Assembly (NCBI GenBank): GCA_011799875.1
Contig: CM022302.1
Span: forward strand, 307,221,048-307,285,047
DNA length: 64,000 nucleotides
Reading direction: 5' to 3'
DNA from: Thinopyrum elongatum
Taxonomy: Eukaryota; Streptophyta; Magnoliopsida; Poales; Poaceae
In this document: in pieces, positions 1 through 12,105 of the stretch
Position numbering within the stretch: position 1 is the stretch's first letter
Layout: the number at the start of each line of letters is the position of its first letter
Made by a program: the position numbers and the translations under genes
The notes under the pieces: model-generated
Told to the model about the DNA's origin: nothing
What the model saw: only the letters and a program-made list of their open reading frames with translations
Databases searched by the model: none

Positions 1-3000
1 AAACAAGGAAATTCAAAGGAAAACAAATTAAAAGAAATGCCGGTCGGATGTCAAGTGACACCACGGTAGGTCTTGGAGAGAAATGCCAAACGGGTGTCTA
101 AAAGAGAAATCGGACGAGACAGGACCATCTGAGAACTCAGGCGACGCCACGAGAGGTCTTGAAAAGAAATGCCAGTCGGGTGTCAAGTGACGCCTCGGTC
201 GGACTTGAAAAGAAATGCCAATCGGGTATCCACAAGAGTAGTGGCGTGATAAACCGCCTGATAACTCGAGGGACGCCACGAAGAGGTCTTGAAAATAAAT
301 GCCAATCGGGTGTCCACAAGAGTAGTGGCGTGACAGACCGCCTAATAACTCAAGGGACGCCACGGAGAGGTCTTAAAAATAAAATTGAGTGCCCGGGGTA
401 GTCTAGCCAGCCCCTGAGACACTCAGGAATATAAAATAAGAGAAATAGGTTAGTCCACAATAATATGTATAACCACAGTATTATTAACAAGCATAGCAAA
501 ATATCCATGATAGCATCAGGGTGACAATAAATATTCAGCAAAAACAATTCAGGCACATTTTAAGTATTTCCTCCGAAGACCGACACTTGACCAACCCAGA
601 CTGTAGCCCTTAACCGCGGACACGGCTATTCGAATAGGTTTAAACTCTGCAGAGGGTGTACTCTTTACCCACAAGTAAAGGATTTCTTTAGTAAGTACCG
701 TGACACTGACTAATTCCCATTACGGTCTTTGGGTTGAAAACACACCTGACCAGCACACACCAGAATAACTCTTCGGATGCCAGGTATCACCCAAAGCATC
801 GTTCAAGAAAAACTCTGAGACGGAGAGACCAACGTCCTGCATGGGATCACTATTAATACGCGTGGATTACAAGGGGTGCCCCCCTCTCAGTCACAACTGG
901 AGCACCTATGCCCCTTGACCCGATGACAGGATTTAGTCCCGATCCCTGGGAAACCCTCATCGTGGCCCTCTGTATGGTGTGCGCATGGAAAGGGGTTATC
1001 AACTTACTGAACCATACCCCACCTGTGGCAGGAACCTGTGGCAGCATGAAACAAGTATGGGGGTTACCAGAACAAGACTCGATCGATGGTCGACTCAGGA
1101 GGCATTAAGTTTCCTGCAACGGTTAGCACAACAAGGTATTCCTTCAACAGCAATCCCAACAGGGCCACAACCCTTGCATGCTCCAACATGCACAACAAAC
1201 AAGGCATGATCACATTCCAACGTGATCATCCTCCTGCCGGTAACGGTATTTCACTTATGCCTGCTCCTGCAGATTAGTTCAGACCAACACGGGCATGTGA
1301 CATGCAAAAATAACCATACCCATTCATATTCCATGTTTAATAGAGGATAACAAACTAGTCATGGCTCAAACATGCAACTATAGCTATATGCAAATTCTGT
1401 TAAAATTCATCCTAACCATGATTCAGATGTTCTAGATAGCAACCACAAAACATTCACCATATCAAGTGTTCAAGATGCTTGCCTTGAGCATGCAGAAATA
1501 CTGGGTGCACTCCAAAAGTTTGAAAATTCATCTTCCCTCCATTTCCTACTTTCAAAAACATTTAAATAACCACATAAAGCAAAAGCAGTGCCAAAAATTG
1601 TTTCAAAAATTTGTGAAATAAATACTATAATAAACTAGACAAAAAATTATAAATACCAGAAAAAGAATCAAATTATTTGGAGTTCATATGAATTACCTAT
1701 GAATTTTCTAAGTTTAAATAAATGGTTAAAAGGACTATTTAAATGACCCAGTGGACATAATGCTTAGGAAAAATGTTCACCTAATCTAGATAAGTAGGGC
1801 ATGATTTATGGAGCATAGAGAAATTGGAATCAATCCATTTGGTTTAGAAATGCACACTAGGGAAATATTTTAATCTCTGGATAAAAGAAGAATACAAAGG
1901 AAATATCCTGATGGGCTGGCAGCGGCGTGCACCGGGCGAGGCCCAGCTAAGCAATGCATCTGGGCCGAGCCCAGGGACGCGGCTACGCTGGCGCGACCAT
2001 CCCCAGTCACTAACGGTGGTTCCCGGAGACCCACCAGTCAGGTTTGACTAGTCTTCATCCTCCTCCTCGCGCGTGTCTCAACGGAACAGAGGAGCCCCGG
2101 CGAGGGCTGCCGGCGCTATAGAGCATCCCCGGTGACGCTCGGCACATGGATGGATTCAGGGGATGATGCCACACCCGATGGTGGTGGGTATGGACGCCGG
2201 CAAGCTCGGGATGGAGCAGAGTATTGGTGGAGGCGGAGCACGGTCTCGGGTGAGAGTGGGGGCGAGGCTATGGTTATCCCCAAAGCAAAATAAGGCTTGG
2301 GAGATCCTTGTGGTAGTGGTGGAGGTTGAGGGGTGGGGCTAGGTGAGGAGGAGAAGGCCGGGGTGTCTTGAATTTGAGCTGCGGCCGACGACAGGGCTTC
2401 GGCCATGGAGGTGGATCGAGGGCACGGGAGAGAGAGAGAGGGTTGGTCCAGGGAGAATCCTGGGAGGAGTGGAGTGGCTTCCCCTCCAGAACGAGCCCGA
2501 GGTGGTCTCTTTTATAGCACCGAGATGTCGGTTCCACAGATCACGGCTTCACCGACTCCGGCGGCGTCCATTTATGGCATTGAGTGAAGCCGGTGAGGTT
2601 GGTGGGGAGGCTGGTGTAACGTGTGCGAGCTTACGATGGAAGCCACCGTCCAGGAGGGTTGCTGGCAGCTCGGGGATGCGCCACGCATCCGGGCAGAGCT
2701 GTGGTGGATATGGCGGCGAAGAATGGCGGCAGTGGGCGGTGGTGGACGGCACTAGCGGCCAAGGAGAAGTGTCGGCGGGCTCTTGGGTCGTCGGGCTGAT
2801 CCAGAAGAGGATCAAGACGAGCGAAGGAGGTAGTAACAGCACGGCAGCAGCTCGATGCCAGAGACTGCACAACGGGCACTCTGCTCGTGCTCTGGGTGTG
2901 CACACAGGGTACTCAATGAAATGCCAGTGGTAGCTACAGGAACCTAAATGGGCTACAAATTAGCAGGGTGGTGCTTATGGGCATGAGAGAGGTGATGGAC

Positions 3001-3811
3001 ATGCTGGTTGGTCCAGAGGCTCAAGTTCTCAATGCAAGTTCAAAGGGTTACAAGAATCTGTCATGCATGTGAGGTGTTTGACAGAATGCTAGGACCATCT
3101 ACAAGGCTTTGTAGGAGGTGCAATTTGACAGGATGATGTCTCCCTTGCTGATAGAGATGGTGGTGGTGTTGGTTTGGCAAAAAGTAATACTTTCTAGTGC
3201 AAGTTTTGAAGAATTTCAGTTCTGGACAGAAACTTTAGGGGAATATTTGGTGAACTTGAAAGATGCAAATGGAGCTGATATTCTGGACTTAAGGGTTTGG
3301 TTGGAAGGACTATGAGTGGGAAAAATTTCAGGATTTTTGGGACAAGGAAAATTAGGGTTGTAGTAGAAACTCAAATACTGGACAGAATTGAAAAGAGATT
3401 GTTTCACTCAAATTTTTCAAAAGACCAAGCTAGGTTTTTGCATAAAAGTGATATGTAGGAATCACATGACCTCCCATAATTTTTGTGGGATTTAAAAAGA
3501 ATTATTTAAAATGGTTGTAGTGCAATAGAGGCATTTAAAATATTGAAAAGGCTATTAAAAGAATTGTTTTTGGCAAATTTTTATTCTGAAAATAATTCTT
3601 ACTATTATTAAAATGTAATTGAAATTATTTGAGAAAACTACCAAAGCCACAATATTATTTCCAAAAATTTCTATATGGAGGGAAGAATTTTGAAAAAAAT
3701 AGAAACAGAAAATGGTTCTGAAAATAATAAAAGACCTAGTAAAAATTCAAAATTTTAATTCTGGCCAAATTTTATTTAGTAAAAACAGGATTAAATTTTT
3801 GGTGTGTTACA
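1..3811 (-). repeat. Element A left LTR (3' LTR in element orientation), partial
   Basis: It is collinear with 5702-9508. About 550 bp of its outer end lie left of the window, judged from the right copy. It ends at tgttaca 3805-3811, next to the polypurine tract. The ORFs visible inside it on both strands, including those in the GC-rich stretch 1915-2935, recur in the other LTR and have no recognisable domain; I treat them as non-coding LTR sequence. A TATA-like box on the minus strand lies at 2509-2517. Confidence 0.88.
28..400. repeat. Minisatellite inside element A left LTR
   Basis: Degenerate tandem units each contain aaatgcc followed by a cggg-like motif, at about 36, 82, 168, 215 and 298, with a ggtctt motif before most of them. 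Spacing alternates between about 46 and 84 bp, so two unit lengths are interleaved. The array is not CRISPR-like: the copies are diverged and there are no unique spacers. Confidence 0.75.
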
Positions 3812-3828
3812 AACTCTACCCCCCTTTA
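3812..3828 (-). promoter_or_regulatory. Element A polypurine tract
   Basis: The minus strand has an uninterrupted AAAGGGGGG run ending a few bases before the LTR start. This is the position and composition of a plus-strand priming tract and fixes the element orientation. Confidence 0.8.
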
Positions 3829-4032
3829 GAAAATCTCGTCCTCGAGATTTGTTAAGGACGGAAGAATTAAATGCAAATCACAACAGACAAGCAATCATGC
3901 ACAAGACAATAACACACATGCACATCATTCAATCAAACACTACATACTGCAAGAAATATACACATATTCGTCTACGGCAACGGTGGAATTTACAAGGCAA
4001 CAGGGTTGCTAATGAAAACTACTCTGGCAGAC

Positions 4033-4830
4033 TCAGTCTACTTCGTTGACATCCAGACGGGCGTGTCTCGCGGACGTCGAGGCTTCTCCGGGGGCTTCAC
4101 CGTCGGAGTTGGCTGGAGTGTTATGAGGAGCTGCAGGGTTGGGGTAGCGATGATGACCCACACGGGGTGTAGTGGCTACAGTCCCGTTGGAGGAAATCCC
4201 AAAGAGACGACGGAGTTCATCCGGGGAAACGAATGCATTGCCCGGGTAGGCAACAGGGGCAGACCTTGGGGGCTCAACTGGCCTCCCAAGCAATACTATC
4301 GGGGTGTCGGTGGCGGGTGCAGCTTCACTTCTCCCCTGGGTCAAGAGAGCAAGCGTCCTGCGGGTCTCAATCAGATCATTGGTGACCTGATCGAACAGTG
4401 TCTCTTGCGCTCTCAGGTAGCGCACCAGATGCACTAGGGCAGGATCTGTCTCATGGTCTCCGTTAGCGACTTGGGTCGACCTACCATAGCCTTCACGACT
4501 AGGGTAGTAGTAGAAGGAGCGGCAGTTAACCCTCGGCGACTGATGCCAGAGTTGAACTACAGCTTCTCGAGCTGCAAGTTGGATGGCTTGGGGCTCATCG
4601 GTGGTCGTCCTCCCGGTGAACCGATAACGGCGCTTTGCGGTGATGCCCCTCCCATAGATGTGCACCGTGGCCTAGTAGTGGTGGATGGCATCACTCGCAT
4701 GCTCTTGGTACACGACATACTCCGGCGGCTCTTCGATGCCGAGAGCACGACGGGTGAGATTGGAAAGGATGACTACAAAGCCTTCAAGCTCGGCTGCGGT
4801 GGTCTCGTTGTGCACGATGAGGCCTGACAT
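4033..4830 (-). pseudogene. Orphan ORF of element A interior, one in-frame stop
   Basis: Reading from an ATG at 4828-4830 gives a 265-codon frame with a single TAG at 4672-4674 (codon 53); the frame continues unchanged on both sides. The N-terminal part includes LSNLTRRALGIEEPPEYVVY, the middle has QLAAREAVVQLWHQSPRVN, and the last third is Pro/Ala/Ser-rich. I see no zinc knuckle, protease, RT or integrase motif, no signal peptide and no membrane segment. It is the only substantial ORF between the primer site and the polypurine tract, so it could be a gag-like or accessory protein of the element, or a fossil. The stretch 4831-5134 upstream shows nothing I can assign beyond a leader. Whether the stop is fixed in the family cannot be told from one copy. 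Confidence 0.5.
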
Positions 4831-5134
4831 CTTGGTGGTTGGGTATTGAACTGAGAGTGAGGCTGTGATGTGCTGGGTTGGGGCAAGGCTTCTCTTATAA
4901 GCCAGTGGAGTCTTCCATCGCACGCTTGCGGATGGGACAACACAGGTGTCGGCCACAGGCACACGGCCTATGGGCTAGGTTGATAGGTTGGGCACCGACT
5001 ATCAAAAGATGTCGGCCGGCCACTATGCGGTTATCGAATAGGATGGGCTTAACTGTGGGTTGGAAAAGATGTGGACGGTGTGGAAACCTAGAGATTGCGA
5101 CCAGGCTAAGATAGGATTAGCCAATGGTCAGCCT

Positions 5135-5147
5135 GGCTCTGATACCA
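5135..5147 (-). promoter_or_regulatory. Element A primer-binding site (tRNA-iMet type)
   Basis: The minus strand reads TGGTATCAGAGCC, the usual plant LTR-retrotransposon primer site complementary to the 3' end of initiator tRNA-Met. It lies 4 bp inside the 5' LTR. Confidence 0.9.
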
Positions 5148-5728
5148 AGGCTGTCGGGCCGGATTTCGGGGACACAACATATTCCCAGAAATTAACCCCT
5201 CGTGTCATCACCAGCCCATGATTACTGTTACTGGTGGACACGTCCTTGTTACAGATTACCAAGCTATTACAAGCATTGAATACAAGACCATAAAGGTCCA
5301 ATGATACAACAATGATGTCTGGTGGTGGATGACGGAGTTGTCTCGCGGTTCTTCAACGTCGATGGGGCTCCATTCGCACAGGAACAGCTGACCCGGATAA
5401 TTCCTATCCCGCATGGCTGCCATCCTAGGCTCCGCACGGACATCGCTGTGGTACTCCTTGTAGAAATCCTGACCTGGCCAAGTAAATAGCCAGGGACAAG
5501 CCTGTGAGTATGTTGGAATGTACTCGCAAACATTATGAACAAAAGATATATCGAATGCAGCAGTTAAAATATAAGATCATGATGAACCAAACTTTGTGCG
5601 TATGCTCATGCTGGACTATATAAAATGCATGCTGACAGGAATCAAATCATGGCATGATAAAATATTAGCATGTGAAAATATATAAAAAAAATGTTAGTGA
5701 TAAACAAGGAAATTCAAAGGAAAACAAA

Positions 5729-6101
5729 TTAAAAGAAATGCCGGTCGGATGTCAAGTGACACCACAGTAGGTCTTGGAGAGAAATGCCAAACGGGTGTCT
5801 AAAAGAGAAATCGGACGAGACAGGACCATCCGAGAACTCAGGCGACGCCACAAGAGGTCTTGAAAAGAAATGCCAGTCGGGTGTCAAGTGACGGCTTGGT
5901 CGGACTTGAAAAGAAATGCCAATCGGGTATCCACAAGAGTAGTGGCGTGATAAACCGCCTGATAACTCGAGGGATGCCACGAAGAGGTCTTGAAAATAAA
6001 TGCCAATTGGGTGTCCACAAGAGTAGTGGCGTGACAGACCACTTAATAACTCAAGGGACGCCACGGAGAGGTCTTAAAAATAAAATTGAGTGCCCGGGGT
6101 A
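5729..6101. repeat. Minisatellite inside element A right LTR
   Basis: This is the counterpart of the array at 28-400, with the same order and spacing of units and a few substitutions. The array was therefore present in the element before insertion. Confidence 0.75.
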
Positions 6102-8205
6102 GTCGAGCCAGCCCCTGAGACACTCAGGAATATAAAATAAGAGAAACAGGTTAGTCCACAATAATATATATAACCACAGTATTATTAACAAGCATAGCAA
6201 AATATCCATGATAGCATCAGGGTGACAATAAATATTCAGCAAAAACAATTCAGGCACATTTTAAGTATTTCCTCCGAAGACCGATGCTAAGACCGACACT
6301 TGACCAACCCAGGCTGTAGCCGTTAACCGCGGACATGGCTATTCGAATAGGTTTAAACTCTGCAGAGGGTGTACTCTTTACCCACAAGTAAATAATTTCT
6401 TTAGTCAGTACCGTGACACTGACTAATTCCCATTACGGTCTTGGGTTGAAAACACACCTGACCAGCACACACCAGAATAACTCTCCGGATGCCAGGTATC
6501 ACCCAAAGCATCATTCAAGAAAACTCTAAGATGGAGAGACCAACGTCCTGCATGGGATCAGTATTAATACGCGCGGATTACAAGGGGTGCCCCCCTCTCA
6601 GTCACAACTGGAACACCCATGCCCCCTGACCCGATGACAGGATTTAGTCCCAGATCCCTGGGAAACCCTCATCATGGACCTCTGTATGGTGTGCGCATGG
6701 AAAGGGGTTATCAACTTACTGAACCATACCCCACCTGTGGCAGCACGAAACAAGTATGGGGGTTACCGGAACAAGACTCGATCTACGGTCGACTCAGGAG
6801 GCATTAAGTTTCCTGCAACGGTTAGCACAACAAGGTATTCCTTCAACAGCAATCCCAACAGGGCCACAACCCTTGCATGCTCCAACATGCACAACAAACA
6901 AGGCATGATCACGCTCCAACGTGATCATCCTCCTGCCGGTAACGGTATTTCACTTATGCCTGCTCCTGCAGATTAGTTCAGACCAACACAGGCATGTGAC
7001 ATGCAAAAATAACCATACCCATTCATATTCCATGTTTAATAGAGGATAACAAACTAGTCATGGCTCAAACATGCAACTATAGCTATATGCAAATTCTGTT
7101 AAAATTCATCCTAACCATGATTCAGATGTTCTAGATAGCAACCACAAAACATTCACCATATCAAGTGTTCAAGATGCTTGCCTTGAGCATGCAGAAATAC
7201 TGGGTGCACTCCAAAAGTTTGAAAATTCATCTTCCCTCCATTTCCTACTTTCAAAAACATTTAAATAACCACATAAAGCAAAAGCAGTGCCAAAAATTGT
7301 TTCAAAAATTTGTGAAATAAATACTATAATAAACTAGACGAAAAATTATAAATACCAGAAAAAGAATTAAACTATTTGGAGTTCATATGAATTACCTATG
7401 AATTTTCTAAGTTTAAATAAATGGTTAAAAGGACTATTTAAATGACCCAGTGGACATAATGCTTAGGAAAAATGTTCACCTAATCTAGATAATTAGGGCA
7501 TGATTTATGGAGCATAGAGAAATTGGAATCAATCCATTTGGTTTAGAAATGCACACTAGGGAAATATTTTAATCTCTAGATAAAAGAAGAAGACAAAGGA
7601 AATATCCTGATTGGCTGGCAGCGGCGTGCACCGGGCGAGGCCCAGCTAAGCAACGCCTCTGGGCCGAGCCCAGGGACGCGGCTACGCGGGCGCGACCATC
7701 CCCAGTCACTGACGGTGGGTCCCGGAGACCCACCAGTCAGGTTTGACTGGTCTTCATCCTCCTCCTCGCGCGTGTCTCAACGGAACAGAGGAGCCCCGGT
7801 GAGGGCTGCCGACGCTATAGAGCATCCCCGGCGACGCTCGGCACATGGATGGATTCAGGGGATGATGTCGCACCCGATGGTGGTGGGTATGGACGCCGGC
7901 GAGCTCGGGATGGAGCAGAGTATTGGTGGAGGCGGAGCACGGTCTCGGGTGAGAGTGGGGGCGAGGCTATGGTTATCCCCAGAGCAAAATAAGGCCTGGG
8001 AGATCGTTGTGGTAGTGGTGGAGGTTGAGGGGTAGGGCTAGGTGAGGAGGAGAAGGCCGGGGTGGCTTGAATTTGAGCTGCGGCCGACGACAGGGCTTCG
8101 GCCATGGAGGTGGATGGTGGGCACGGGAGAGAGAGAGGGTTGGTCCAGGGAGAATCCTGGGAGGAGTGGAGTGGCTTCCCCTCCAGAACGAGCCCGAGGT
8201 GGTCT

Positions 8206-8214
8206 CTTTTATAG
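8206..8214 (-). promoter_or_regulatory. Putative TATA box of element A 5' LTR
   Basis: The minus strand reads CTATAAAAG, followed by GC-rich sequence, within the 5' LTR. The equivalent in the other LTR is 2509-2517. It is the best TATA match I found in this LTR; the start of transcription is inferred only. Confidence 0.5.
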
Positions 8215-9508
8215 CACAGAGATGTCAGTTCCACGGATCACGGCTTCATCGACTCCGGCGGCGGCCATTTATGGCATTGAGTGAAGCCGGTGAGGTTGGT
8301 GGGGAGGCCGGTGTAACGTGTGCGAGCTTACGACGGAAGCCACCGTCCAGGAGGGTTGCTGGCAGCTCGGGGATGCGCCACGCATCTGGGCAGAGCCGTG
8401 GTGGATACGGCGGCGAAGAATGGCGGCAGTGGGCGGTGGTGGACGGCACTAGCGGCTAAGGAGAAGTGTCGGCAGGCTCCTGGGTCGTCGGGCTGATCCA
8501 GAAGAGGATCAAGACGAGCGAAGGAGGTAGTAACAGCACGGCAGCAGCTCGATGCCAGAGACTGCACAACGGGCACTCTGCTCGTGCTCTGGGCGTGCAC
8601 ATAGGGTACTCGATGAAATGCCAGTGGTAGCTACAGGAACCTAAATGGGCTACAAATTAGCAGGGTGGTGCCTATGGGCATGAGAGAGGTGATGGACATG
8701 CTGGTTGGTCCAGTGGCTCAAGTTCTCAATGCAAGTTCAAAGGGTTACAAGAATCTGTCATGCATGTGAGGTGTTTGACAGAATGCTAGGACCATCTACA
8801 AGGCTTTGTAGGATGTGCAATTTGACAGGATGATGTCTCCCTTGCTGATAGAGATGGTGGTGGTGTTGGTTTGGCAAAAAGTAATACGTGCTAGTGCAAG
8901 TTTTGAAGAATTTCAGTTCTGGATAGAAACTTTAGAGGAATATTTGGTGAACTTGAAAGATGCAAATGGAGCTGATATTCTGGACTTAAGGGTTTGGTTG
9001 GAAGGACTATGAGTGGGAAAAATTTCAGGATTTTTGGGACAAGGAAAATTAGGGTTGTAGTAGAAACTCAAATACTGGACAGAATTGAAAAGAGATTGTT
9101 TCACTCAAATTTTTCAAAAGACCAAGCTAGGTTTTTGCATAAAAGTGATATGTAGGCATCACATGACCTCCCATAATTTTTGTGGGATTTAAAAAGAATT
9201 ATTTAAAATGGTTGTAGTGCAATAGAGGCATTTAAAATATTGAAACGGCTATTAAAAGAATTGTTTTGGGCAAAATTTTATTCTGAAAATAATTCTTACT
9301 GTTATTAAAATGTAATTGAAATGATTTAAGAAAACTACCAAAGCCACAATATTATTTCCAAAAATTTCTATATGGAGGGAAGAATTTTGAAAAAAACATA
9401 AACAGAAAATGGTTCTGAAAATAATAAAAGACCTAGTAAAAATTCAAAATTTTAATTCTGGCCAAATTTTATTTAGTAAAAACATAATTAATTTTTTGGG
9501 GTGTTACA

Positions 9509-10550
9509 CCTGGCTCCTCCAGTAGCCTTCCAGCTGGACCCCGGCAGGCTTCCTCGCGGGCTGCAGCTTCGTTTGCCCTGCCGCGCCCTGCTGGGCCTGG
9601 TGGTGGCGGTTGGCTGGTCGTCTCCGCCGATCGCTTCACCATCACCTTCGTCCGCGCCCTCCCGCTCTCGCCAGGCTCTTCATCAGGGGACCCGACAAGG
9701 TCAGGCTGGGCTTCCGCCCAGGCGCTCCTTTTGCCCTCTTCACCTCCTGCGGCAGTGCCTAGAAGGAGAGAGGCAAGAAAGGGCATCACGGGGCACTTAT
9801 CTTTTTTCAATCTGAAATATGTAGGCACTTGCCAAACTTTAGTTCAAATTATATAATCTCTTTTATCCATGTTTGTGTTCTGTAAGGTCTGTACTTGTTG
9901 ATCAGCATATTAATGAAAAAGATAAACCTTGCCGGGAACTTGTGCAGGTAACATGTCCATGCAGAGGTGGAATGCCTCTATACGCTCAAGTAAACAAGTT
10001 TTTCCCTGGTAGGCTATCCTACCGGTACCCTCAAGTTGTTGCCACGGGGCTGGGCCTGCTAGGCACAAATCGTGAAGAGGGACCAGCCCCCCGCCAACTT
10101 TCTCGCCAAAGGCCACTACAACCTCCCTGACCGAAGCAACGTTCGAGTCAAGGGACGGGAGCACCTAAGTTTTGAAAGCGGCGAGGTTTTCCTATGCACA
10201 AGTTTTTACTTACAAAACACGATGGATAAGAGAGAGAACTTATCTGTTTGGGCTTGCCGGGGATCGCAATGTAGGCTTGTCTTCTCTTCTCCTTTTTCGG
10301 GACCAAATCCACGGTAGGAGCCTGCAGTTTGATGCAGATGAAAATGATGCCTCATGCGATCTTATCTACATGAACATGCAATGCTCATGATATGCTTATG
10401 CATGCATAAAATTTGTCGGGGGCCCCCCAGTGCTTCATTTATTTCTCTATTGCTCAGGGTCTATGCCTGGCTTTGTACAAGGGGTTACATGCAACAGAGG
10501 CAAGGCCTGTACAAAAGGGTGGCTGCCGGGCAGGGCCCGACAGCCGCGCC
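9509..10550 (-). other. Element B 3' interior, non-coding
   Basis: This stretch aligns with 38396-39781 of element C, except that C has an extra 333-bp MITE plus target duplication. It lies downstream of the integrase stop. I see no supportable ORF. The unfilled MITE target (atcacggg) is at 9785-9792. Confidence 0.7.
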
Positions 10551-12105
10551 TTACGAGTAGAACTTGCGGAGATGCTCAATGTTCCATGAGTATTGCAACT
10601 GAATGCCATCTTCGGTCTCCAGACGGACTGTGCCAGGTCTGGTGACTCGTACTACCCGGTAAGGGCCTTCCCACTTCGGCGTTAACTTGTTTGCACCCTT
10701 GGCGGACTGAACGCGCCTAAGGACAAGGTCGCCTTCCTCAAAACACCGGGCATGAACCATGCGGCTATGATAGCAATGCAGGGCTTGCTGATAGCGTGCG
10801 ACACGCGTAGGAGCCCAGAGACGGTTCTCCTCGAGTAGCACAGCGTCGTCACGTTGGTGCTGATTTTGCGCTACTTCATCGTAGGCAAGCACTCGAGGTG
10901 ACCCATAAATGAGTTCCGTGGGGATAACTGCTTCTGCCCCATAGACTAGGGAGAAGGGAGTCTGCCCGGTAGCTCGATTTGGTGTCATTCTGAGGGACCA
11001 AAGAACCACCGGCAGCTCATCGATCCACCGCCTACCACACTTTTGCAGCCTATCAAAAGTTCTCGTCTTGAGTCCTCGCAACACTTCAGCATTCGCCCTC
11101 TCAGCTTCCCCGTTGCTCCTTGGATGGGCCACAGAGGCGAACGAGATTTTGCTTCCGAGGTCATGAACGTATTGCATGAAGGCGCAACTCATGAACTGGG
11201 TGCCGTTGTCAGTGATGATCCGGGCAGGAACTCCGAAGCGGCACACCAATCCTTTCAAGAACTTGATAGCTGACTGAGCAGTCACCTTTCTCACGGGCTC
11301 TACTTCCGGCCACTTTGTAAAGTTGTCAATTGTAACGAACAAGAATTCAAAGCCCCCGGAAGCATGGGGGAAAGGGCCGAGGATATTGAGCCCCCAGACC
11401 GAAAACGACCATGACAAAGGGATTGTCTGAAGAGCTTGGGCAGGCAGGTGGATGTTCTTGGAATGGAACTGGCAAGCTTCACACTTGGTGACAAGCTCGA
11501 CCGCATCTTGGATGGCTGTCGGCCAGTAGAATCCTTGCCGGAAAGCTTTCCCAACCAATGCCCTTGATCCAATGTGGGAGCCGCACATACCCTTGTGTAT
11601 CTCCGCCAGCAGTTCCTTTCCTCCTTCCCGACAAATGCACTTCAATTTCACACCGTTGGGCCTCCTTCTGTACAGCGTGTCATCAACGAACTGATACATA
11701 CTGGCCCTCTGGGCTACTCTTTCAGCTTCTTCTTGCTCTTCGGGAAGTTCTCCAGTTTGGAGGAAATGGACTATGTGCCGTGCCCAAGGCGGAGCATGTG
11801 GCTCGGCAACGAGGACTAACGGCACCTCCTCATTCGTGAGAGTGCAGTCCTCGACCGCAGGGACCGGTGGCCTGGCGGGAGGATGCAGCTCAGCGACCGA
11901 AGTGGAGTTGCGCTTGGGAAGCTTTCTGCCGGGATCCTCGGGAGGTTTTACCGGGAGAGGCTTGCTGGAGTCCAGTTTCCTCCTCTTTCTGGCCATTGTT
12001 GCCGGGGATTCAGAGGGCTGAGTCAGATGGAGAACAAAAGTTCCTGGTTCCACAGGGAGCTTTTGCGCAACGCACTTTGACAAATGATTAGCGATGCTGT
12101 TTTTC
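10551..12105 (-). pseudogene. Element B integrase with mutated first catalytic Asp
   Basis: A long frame (529 codons as read from 12140) carries, in order, an HHCC zinc-binding segment (KCEACQ is its CxxC), the DDE core and a C-terminal domain ending EHLRKFY. The second catalytic Asp is in ITDNG (about residue 311) and the Glu follows after 35 residues in NGEAERA, the canonical D35E spacing. The first catalytic Asp, expected in WGLD-ILGPFP, is Asn here (codon 11385-11387, AAT), so the enzyme should be dead. RNase H reads into this frame only through a frameshift near 12100-12105, beside a run of T. The product would have inserted cDNA into the host genome. Confidence 0.85.

Larger units (their letters stand above)
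1..9508 (-). mobile_element. Element A: large non-autonomous LTR retrotransposon (LARD-type), left end outside window
   Basis: Positions 1-3811 repeat almost exactly at 5702-9508, and both copies end in tgttaca on the + strand, which is an LTR start read on the minus strand. The interior (3812-5151) is only 1.34 kb, with a polypurine tract at its left end and an initiator-Met tRNA primer site at its right end, so the element reads right to left. There is no gag, protease, reverse transcriptase or integrase, only one unassigned ORF. Long LTRs with a short non-coding interior define LARDs, known in Triticeae; I do not name the family. Hand comparison of the first 480 bp of the two LTRs gives about 12 substitutions (2.5%), so the insertion is fairly young. 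The base sequence after 9508 continues the interior of element B. The expected 5-bp target duplication would begin cctgg, but its partner lies left of the window. Confidence 0.88.
5152..9508 (-). repeat. Element A right LTR (5' LTR in element orientation), complete
   Basis: The 4357-bp LTR runs from tgtcggg (5152) to gtgttaca (9508) on the + strand, giving TG...CA ends when read on the minus strand. Just outside its left end is a 4-bp spacer and then the primer-binding site. It differs from the left LTR mainly by point changes. Confidence 0.87.

Noticed and set aside
28..400. CRISPR-like array
   Set aside because: Diverged direct repeats without unique spacers, in a plant retrotransposon LTR, with no cas genes.
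2343..2933. 196-aa + strand ORF and several minus-strand ORFs in the GC-rich part of element A LTR
   Set aside because: They repeat in the second LTR with frame-changing differences, overlap each other on both strands and have no domain; they follow from GC-rich composition.
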